NCBI GenBank assembly: GCA_043815125.1 | Contig: JBDRJH010000280.1 | Span: forward strand, 1 to 7,077 | Origin: JAUWBF01 sp043815125 | Lineage (GTDB): Bacteria; Verrucomicrobiota; Verrucomicrobiia; Opitutales; Opitutaceae | DNA length: 7,077 nucleotides | Direction of reading: 5' to 3' | Shown: piece by piece, positions 1-4,369 of the stretch | Layout: every line of letters begins with the position of its first letter | Position numbering within the stretch: the stretch's first letter is position 1 | Program-made: the position numbers and the translations under genes | The notes under the pieces: generated by a model | Told to the model about the DNA's origin: nothing | The model's database searches: none | What the model saw: only the letters and a program-made list of their open reading frames with translations

Positions 1-688
1 TGCCGATGGCGAGGAAGTCGTGGCCGTCGATGGTCTGGACGTCCCAGCCGAGGGCCTTGAAGCGCTTGGCATCGTCGCCGCTCTGGGACTTGTCGGCCAT
101 GGCGTCGAGGGTAACGTCGTTGGAATCGTAGATGAGGATGAGATTATCGAGCTGCTGGTGGGCGGCGAAGGAGACGGCCTCGAGGGCGACGCCTTCCTGC
201 ATGCAGCCGTCGCCGCAGAGGGCGATCACGTGGCTGTCGAAGATGGTGTGCTCAGGGGTGTTGAAGCGGGCGGCAGCCATCTTGCCGGAGACGGCGAAGC
301 CGACGGCGTTGGCGATACCCTGGCCGAGAGGGCCGGTGGTGCACTCGACGCCGGGGGTCTCGTGGAACTCGGGGTGGCCGGGGGTCTTGGAATGGAGGGC
401 GCGGAAGTTCTTCAGCTCCTCGAGCGAGAGGTCGTAGCCGGAGAGGTGCAGCCAGGTGTAGATGAACATCGAACCGTGGCCGGCGGAGAGGACGAAGCGG
501 TCGCGATTGAGCCAGCGGGGTTCGTCGGGGTTGTGGGCGAGCAGACCGCCACCGAAGAGGGTCGCGCCGATCTCGGCGGCGCCGAGGGGCAGACCCAGGT
601 GGCCGGAATTGCACTTGTGCACGGCGTCCATGGCGAGGCCACGGGCCTGATTGGCGGCTTGGGCGAGAATGTCAGTATTGAGCTTCAT
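1..688 (-). CDS. tkt: Transketolase, N-terminal part (cut by the window edge)
   Basis: Transketolase transfers two-carbon ketol units between sugar phosphates in the cytosolic pentose phosphate pathway, using thiamine diphosphate (TPP) and a divalent metal. The first 229 residues are visible and the frame stays open to position 1. Aligned by eye with the E. coli enzyme, it shows SGH (H30), SAGHGSM (H71), KTPGHPE (H105), TTGPLGQG (118-124) and the TPP/metal motif GDGCMQEG (159-166, with D160 and E165), followed by N190 in YDSND. These match the family's cofactor and substrate residues. The usual SGHPGAP appears as SGHLGLP. The start at 688 gives MKLNTDILAQ, in register with known N-termini. 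No Shine-Dalgarno sequence is visible before it (CCAACCTAAAC). The gene follows a strong terminator after rplS, so it probably has its own promoter in the 78 bases between, but I could not pick one convincingly. Confidence 0.96.
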   Translation of the reverse strand, partial: MKLNTDILAQAANQARGLAMDAVHKCNSGHLGLPLGAAEIGATLFGGGLLAHNPDEPRWLNRDRFVLSAGHGSMFIYTWLHLSGYDLSLEELKNFRALHSKTPGHPEFHETPGVECTTGPLGQGIANAVGFAVSGKMAAARFNTPEHTIFDSHVIALCGDGCMQEGVALEAVSFAAHQQLDNLILIYDSNDVTLDAMADKSQSGDDAKRFKALGWDVQTIDGHDFLAIG

Positions 689-766
689 GTTTAGGTTGGG
701 AACTGGATGAAAAACCGGACGAAAAGTCCAAGACGATAAGCGGGCATCGAATCGCCGGGGAAGTCC

Positions 767-797
767 AAAAAAAAACGGACCCGATCCGGGTCCGTTT
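767..797 (-). terminator. Intrinsic terminator after rplS
   Basis: This is a perfect hairpin with arms at 773-783 and 787-797, about 11 bp around a 3-base loop. On the minus strand it is followed by a run of T (positions 775 down to 767, nine T including stem bases). It lies 29 bases past the rplS stop, which is the classic place and form of a Rho-independent terminator. It separates the ribosomal cluster from tkt. Confidence 0.93.
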
Positions 798-826
798 GGT
801 GAATTTTATCGATGTAAACCAGTGAT

Positions 827-1192
827 TTACTTGGTGGCGACGTCGAGACGCTTTTCCTTGATGGCCATGGCGGCCTTGCCGGTGCGCTTGCGGATGTAGT
901 AGAGGCGGGCGCGCATGGTCTCGGAGACGCGGTCGATCTCGATCTTGGCGATGTTCGGGGAGTTGACCGGGAACACGCGCTCGACGCCCTCGCCGGAGCG
1001 GATGCTACGGACGGTGAAGGTCTCGTAGATGTCGGTGCCCTTGTGGGCGATGACGATGCCGGAGAAGATCTGGATGCGCTCCTTGTCACCTTCGCGGACC
1101 TTGGTGTGCACGCGCACGCCGTCGCCCACCTTGAAGGGAGGATTGTCGGTCTTCAGCTGCGAAGCAGTGATCTCTTTAATGATGGGATTCAT
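827..1192 (-). CDS. rplS: 50S ribosomal protein L19
   Basis: L19 is a large-subunit ribosomal protein located near the 30S-50S interface. The 121-residue product has the family's signature blocks in order: FKVGDGVRVHTKVREGDKER near residues 20-39, IQIFSGIVIAHKG, ETFTVRSIRSGEGVERVFPVNSP, then RARLYYIRKRTGKAA and IKEKR at the C-terminus. The usual length is about 115 residues. The ATG at 1192 (MNPIIKEITA) is preferred over the upstream in-frame ATG at 1240, which would add 16 unconserved residues lying inside trmD. The gene overlaps the 3' end of trmD by 17 bases in another frame, so translation is probably coupled to trmD. No Shine-Dalgarno sequence is seen. An intrinsic terminator follows the stop. 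Confidence 0.97.
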   Translation of the reverse strand: MNPIIKEITASQLKTDNPPFKVGDGVRVHTKVREGDKERIQIFSGIVIAHKGTDIYETFTVRSIRSGEGVERVFPVNSPNIAKIEIDRVSETMRARLYYIRKRTGKAAMAIKEKRLDVATK

Positions 1193-1874
1193 GACGGTAT
1201 TTTTGAAATAAATCGGGTCGAACTTGGCGGGTTTTCTCAATCTGCGCCGCGGTTCGCCAGGCTTCGATCTTGGTGTGGTCGCCGGAAAGAAGGACTTTCG
1301 GCACGACCATACCGCGGAATTCGGCGGGACGCGTGTATTGAGGAAAGTCGAGCAACTTGCCGGTGAAACTTTCGTGCGTCAATGACTTTTCTTCCCCCAA
1401 AACACCGGGGATAAAACGGGCCAGCGCATCGACCACCACGGCCGCCGGCAGGGTGCCGTTGGTGAGCACATAATCGCCGATGCTGATCTCCTGGTCGATG
1501 AGTTGATCGCGAATGCGTTGGTCGATGCCTTCGTAATGACCGCTGAGCAAAATCAGGTGCTGCTTCGTCGAGAATTCGCGGGCGATGGGCTCGGAAAACG
1601 GCGTGCCGTCGGGGGTCAGGTAGACCCGATGACAACCCGGCGTCTGCAATTGCTCGAAGGCGGCAAACACCGGCTCGGGTTTCATGACCATGCCGGCGCC
1701 GCCGCCGAACGGGCGGTCGTCGGCGGTGCGGTGCTTGTCGACGCACCACTGGCGCAGGTCGTGCACCCGCACGCCGACCAGGCCGCGCTCAATGCCCTTG
1801 CCGAGGATGCTCTCGGCGAGAAAGCCCTCGAGCATGCGCGGGAAGAGCGTCAGGATATCAATATGCAGCGGCAT
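1176..1874 (-). CDS. trmD: tRNA (guanine37-N1)-methyltransferase TrmD
   Basis: TrmD is a SPOUT-class methyltransferase that methylates G37 next to the anticodon using S-adenosylmethionine and prevents +1 frameshifting. The 232-residue product has the family blocks: IDILTLFPRM (5-14), DKHRTADDRPFGGGAGMVM (46-64), LSGHYEGIDQR (110-120), SIGDYVL (131-137), RFIPGVLG (153-160) and PQYTRP (178-183). R153 aligns with E. coli R154. The proposed general base D169 aligns with E168 in THESF. The usual GGELP of the knot is NGTLP (139-143). The start at 1874 (MPLHIDILTLFP) matches family N-termini. An in-frame ATG at 1928 lies in the loop of the preceding terminator hairpin and is unlikely. No Shine-Dalgarno sequence is seen. 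rimM, usually just upstream of trmD, is absent here. Confidence 0.96.
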   Translation of the reverse strand: MPLHIDILTLFPRMLEGFLAESILGKGIERGLVGVRVHDLRQWCVDKHRTADDRPFGGGAGMVMKPEPVFAAFEQLQTPGCHRVYLTPDGTPFSEPIAREFSTKQHLILLSGHYEGIDQRIRDQLIDQEISIGDYVLTNGTLPAAVVVDALARFIPGVLGEEKSLTHESFTGKLLDFPQYTRPAEFRGMVVPKVLLSGDHTKIEAWRTAAQIEKTRQVRPDLFQKYRHESHH

Positions 1875-1908
1875 GGCGGCGGTTTCAGCGGACAGGAGGG
1901 ATCCGGGC

Positions 1909-1941
1909 AAAAAAAATCGCCCCGGCAAAGTCCGGGGCGAT
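1909..1941 (-). terminator. Intrinsic terminator between rpsP and trmD
   Basis: This is a perfect 10-bp GC-rich hairpin with arms at 1916-1925 and 1932-1941 and a 6-base loop. On the minus strand it runs directly into T8 (1916 down to 1909, the first T being part of the stem). It starts 28 bases after the rpsP stop and ends 34 bases before the trmD start. This should strongly limit read-through from rpsP into trmD-rplS unless antitermination occurs or a separate promoter exists. Confidence 0.9.
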
Positions 1942-1969
1942 CGGGAAAAGTCGTTTGCCGAACGCCGGA

Positions 1970-2230
1970 TCAGGCGGCCGGAGCGGCGGCGGCCTTCTTG
2001 GCCTTCTTGATCAGCGAGTTGGCGGTGTCGGTGGGCTTGGCACCCTTGGAGACCCAGTAGTCGGCGCGCTCGGTGTTGAGAGTGAGGGCGTCCTTCTTGG
2101 CGCGGGGGTTGTAAGTGCCGAGGATTTCGGCCGGACGGCCATCGCGGCGCGAACGGGCTTCGGCGACCACCACGTGGTAGATCGGGTTATGAATGGAGCC
2201 GATGCGGGAAAGACGGATTTTGAGAGCCAT
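1970..2230 (-). CDS. rpsP: 30S ribosomal protein S16
   Basis: S16 is a small-subunit protein needed for 30S assembly. The 86-residue product begins MALKIRLSRIGS and continues NPIYHVVVAEARSRRDGR, EILGTYNP, then DYWVSKGAKPTDTANSLIKK. This follows the family pattern (IRLxRxG, PxYxVVVAxxRxxRxGR, GxYNP, WxxxGAxPT). Length is normal for S16, and the alanine/lysine-rich tail AKKAAAAPAA is an ordinary variable extension. The start at 2230 is chosen because the in-frame ATG 30 codons upstream adds a segment unlike S16 that would include the promoter. No Shine-Dalgarno sequence is visible (CACTTCCGCCC precedes the ATG). It is the first gene of the ribosomal cluster. Confidence 0.97.
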   Translation of the reverse strand: MALKIRLSRIGSIHNPIYHVVVAEARSRRDGRPAEILGTYNPRAKKDALTLNTERADYWVSKGAKPTDTANSLIKKAKKAAAAPAA

Positions 2231-2272
2231 GGGCGGAAGTGTTTCGAGCGGTGTTTCTTTGGAAAAACGGAG

Positions 2273-2301
2273 AGCACACCGGTTGGCGGGCGGGGTGTCA
2301 A
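2273..2301 (-). promoter_or_regulatory. Probable sigma-70-type promoter of rpsP
   Basis: On the minus strand a perfect TTGACA -35 box (2301-2296) is followed by a 17-base spacer and a weak -10 candidate, TGTGCT (2278-2273). It lies in the 91-base gap between the MalG-type permease and rpsP and would give a leader of roughly 35 bases. The -35 and the spacing are seen directly. The -10 matches only three of six consensus positions, so promoter function is inferred. Confidence 0.6.
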
Positions 2302-2321
2302 GTCGCCAATTTGCCCCCACC

Positions 2322-3332
2322 CTACCCCTTCGACCCGGTCGTGGCGACGCCTTGGATGAAGGTTTTTTGCGCGAGGAAAAACAGCACGATCACCGGGGCC
2401 ACCACCACCGCGCTGGCGGCCATGAGCAGCGGCCACTCCACGCCGCCGGCCTGCGATTGGTAGTTTTGCAACGCGATAGCCAACGTGAAGGTTTCCTGGC
2501 GTGTGAGGTAGAGCAGCGGCCCCAGAAAATCGTTCCACGCAAAGAGAAAGTGGAACAGCGCGGTCACCGCCAGCACCGGCTTGCTGAGCGGCAGAATCAA
2601 GCGCCAGAAGATCGTCCACTCGCCGGCTCCGTCGATGCGGGCGGCCTCGCTCATCTCCTCGGGGATGGTGCGGAAAAATTGCCGCATGAGGAAGATGTTG
2701 AACGCGCTGCCAAACCACGCCGGCACCCACAGCGGCAGCAGCGTGCCGATCCAGCCGAGCTCGCGAAACACGCCATAGAGCGGCACCATCAAGACCGGCA
2801 TGGGAACCATCATCGTCGCCAAGGTGACCGCGAAAAACGCGTCGCGTCCGCGCCACTTGAGCCGGGCGAAGCCGTAGGCGACGATGGCGTTGGAAAACAC
2901 CGCGCCGGTCACCCCGAGCACGCACACGATGAGGGTATTGCCCAAGAACGTGCCAAAGCCCACGCGTCCGCCGCCCATGCGGGCCAGTGCCTCGGGGTAG
3001 TTGCCCCAACGCGGTTCGACGCGGGTCTCGATCTGCTCGCGGGGCAACGCGGCGCGCGTGCCGGTGCCGTCCTTGGTCGTCACCTGCCACCAGCCGGGCC
3101 GGTCGGCGAGCGCGCGGTCCAGGGTGACCTCGACGCGTTGTCCGGCGACCTCGGCGTAGTGCGCGCGCGGCAGAAACGTCGGCGGAAACGCGGCGGCCTG
3201 CTCGGGCGATTTGAGCGAGGTCGCGATCATCCACACCAACGGAAACGCAAACAGCACCGCGCCTGCGATGAGCAGGGCATAGGTGGTGAAGCGATTAATG
3301 GCGGACGAACGCGTCATAAATTCCCACAACAT
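2322..3332 (-). CDS. Carbohydrate ABC transporter permease, MalG/UgpE type, with enlarged external loop
   Basis: This is an inner-membrane permease subunit of a CUT1-type ABC importer. The product is 336 residues. A first membrane segment (about 18-38) is followed by a long polar stretch (about 55-108), and then the usual block of five segments beginning GTFLGNTLIVCVLG near 127. The EAA loop that contacts the ATPase is clear: PEEMSEAARIDGAGEWTIFW (224-243), followed by LILPLSKP. Family members are usually about 270-300 residues. The excess lies in the outer loop between segments 1 and 2 (VEVTLDRALADRPGWWQV...ALPREQIETRVEPRW). An alternative start is the ATG at 3317 (MTRSSAINRF); neither start has a strong ribosome binding site. 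The substrate cannot be told from the sequence. It pairs with the MalF-type gene upstream, from which it is separated by a repeat element. Confidence 0.92.
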   Translation of the reverse strand: MLWEFMTRSSAINRFTTYALLIAGAVLFAFPLVWMIATSLKSPEQAAAFPPTFLPRAHYAEVAGQRVEVTLDRALADRPGWWQVTTKDGTGTRAALPREQIETRVEPRWGNYPEALARMGGGRVGFGTFLGNTLIVCVLGVTGAVFSNAIVAYGFARLKWRGRDAFFAVTLATMMVPMPVLMVPLYGVFRELGWIGTLLPLWVPAWFGSAFNIFLMRQFFRTIPEEMSEAARIDGAGEWTIFWRLILPLSKPVLAVTALFHFLFAWNDFLGPLLYLTRQETFTLAIALQNYQSQAGGVEWPLLMAASAVVVAPVIVLFFLAQKTFIQGVATTGSKG

Positions 3333-3344
3333 CCCGATCCCGGA

Positions 3345-3439
3345 ATTTTAACGCAGAGACGCAAAGACGCGGAGGGCGCAAAGATTCGGACTCGGCAAGT
3401 CTTCGCAATCTTTGCGCCTCTGCGTCTCTGCGTTGAAAA
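3345..3439. repeat. ACGCAGAGACGC-family inverted-repeat element, short copy
   Basis: This imperfect long inverted repeat fills most of the 125-base gap between the two permease genes. The outer arms share a perfect 14-base core, aacgcagagacgca (left, after attt at 3345), matched by its complement at 3421-3434. Inner arms gcgcaaagatt (3376-3386) and aatctttgcgc (3407-3417) also pair, and gact/agtc closes a small central stem. The left arm has about 8 extra bases. This is the intergenic repeat whose translation gives the NAETQRRK-like peptides often misannotated as protein. No T-run follows on either strand, so it is not a standard intrinsic terminator. It could stabilise or process the mRNA between the permeases. 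Confidence 0.85.
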
Positions 3440-3457
3440 AACCGCGTTTCTCATGGC

Positions 3458-4369
3458 TCAGTCGTTGTAGTGCACTTTGCGTGCGGCCACGCGGGTGGCG
3501 ATCCAGGTGAGGGTGGCGATCAACATGAACAGGATCCACGCCATGGCCGAGGCGTAGCCCATGCGCAGGTCGTAGAACGCGCTCGAGAACAGATACAGCG
3601 CGTAAAACAAGGTCGAGCGCGCCGGGTTGCCATCGGTGCCACCGGTCATGACAAACGCGGTCGTGAAGACCTGCATCGCGCCGATGATGCTCATGACGAC
3701 GTTGAAATAAATCACCGGCGAAATCATCGGCAGCGTGATGTGCCAAAACTTCGTCCACCGCCCCGCCCCGTCGAGGTCGGCCGATTCGTAGAGCTCGCGC
3801 GGCACGTCCTGCAGGCCCGCCAGATAAATGATCATGCTGTGCCCCGCGCCCCATGCGCTCATGAGAATCAACGCGGGCTTGGCCCACGCCGGGTCGCCCA
3901 ACCACGCCGGCGGCGCGCCGCCCCAGAGCGAAAACACCGGCGCGAGCGCCCAGTTGAGCAACCCGCCCGAGCCATTGAATATCCACAGCCACAACATCGC
4001 CGACGCCACCAGCGGCACGATCGACGGCAAAAAGAACAACGTGCGAAACAGCGCCCGTCCGCGCACGTCCTGGTTGAGCAGCAACGCCAGCGCGAGCGAC
4101 ACCACCGTGCCCAGCGGCACGGCAGCGCCGGCGAAGATCAGGGTGTTGCGTAGTGACAACCAGAATACGTCGTCGCCGGCCAGCGTGCGGTAGTTTTCCA
4201 GGCCGATCCACAGCGGACGTTGCAGCACCGAGTAATCGCAAAAGCTGTAGTAGAGCGACGCCAGCACCGGGTAGAGCGTGAATACGCCAAAGCCCACGAT
4301 CCACAACGCGGTGAAGCCGAGCCCGGCACGCAGGCGTCGCCAGTCGACGGTGGTCATGCGGATGCTCAT
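3458..4369 (-). CDS. Carbohydrate ABC transporter permease, MalF/UgpA type
   Basis: This is an inner-membrane permease subunit of a CUT1-type ABC importer, 303 residues long, a normal size. Six membrane segments are readable: about 16-38, 72-98, 108-132, 163-185, 218-242 and 272-292. The EAA loop is PRELYESADLDGAGRWTKFW (190-209), followed by HITLPMISP, the contact site for the missing ATPase. The start at 4369 overlaps the binding-protein stop as ATGA and is preceded by GGGGAGGG, the only good Shine-Dalgarno sequence in the window. A second ATG four codons on (4357) is possible. The same frame stays open upstream to 5137, but that part is arginine/proline-rich shadow of the binding-protein gene. 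The ligand is unknown. Confidence 0.94.
   Translation of the reverse strand: MSIRMTTVDWRRLRAGLGFTALWIVGFGVFTLYPVLASLYYSFCDYSVLQRPLWIGLENYRTLAGDDVFWLSLRNTLIFAGAAVPLGTVVSLALALLLNQDVRGRALFRTLFFLPSIVPLVASAMLWLWIFNGSGGLLNWALAPVFSLWGGAPPAWLGDPAWAKPALILMSAWGAGHSMIIYLAGLQDVPRELYESADLDGAGRWTKFWHITLPMISPVIYFNVVMSIIGAMQVFTTAFVMTGGTDGNPARSTLFYALYLFSSAFYDLRMGYASAMAWILFMLIATLTWIATRVAARKVHYND

Noticed and set aside
20..694. Long plus-strand open frame opposite tkt
   Set aside because: It is the antisense of an unmistakable transketolase, with valine/glycine/glutamate-rich composition typical of a high-GC shadow frame. The same reasoning removes the other plus-strand frames, including 2193-3470, 4510-5235 and 6186-6986.
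689..766. Promoter for tkt (two TTGGAC candidates and TTATCG on the minus strand)
   Set aside because: None pair at 16-18 base spacing with a convincing partner. A promoter is expected here but I cannot place it.
1193..1245. Separate rplS promoter in the end of trmD (TTGAGA and an AT-rich stretch on the minus strand)
   Set aside because: No -10 box falls at proper spacing from TTGAGA, and the better-spaced alternative would start inside the coding region.
1890..1900. CCCTCCTGTCC before trmD as a possible anti-Shine-Dalgarno-like regulatory site
   Set aside because: There is no purine-rich partner close by to pair with, so a chance pyrimidine run is the simpler reading.
1875..1928. N-terminal extension of TrmD from the ATG at 1928
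   Set aside because: That ATG lies in the loop of the terminator hairpin, and the extra 18 residues (MPGRFFLPGSLLSAETAA) precede a conserved family start.
3348..4304. 318-residue minus-strand frame ending in a NAETQRRKDCEDL-like tail
   Set aside because: It is out of frame with the permease and ends in the translated intergenic repeat, a common false prediction.
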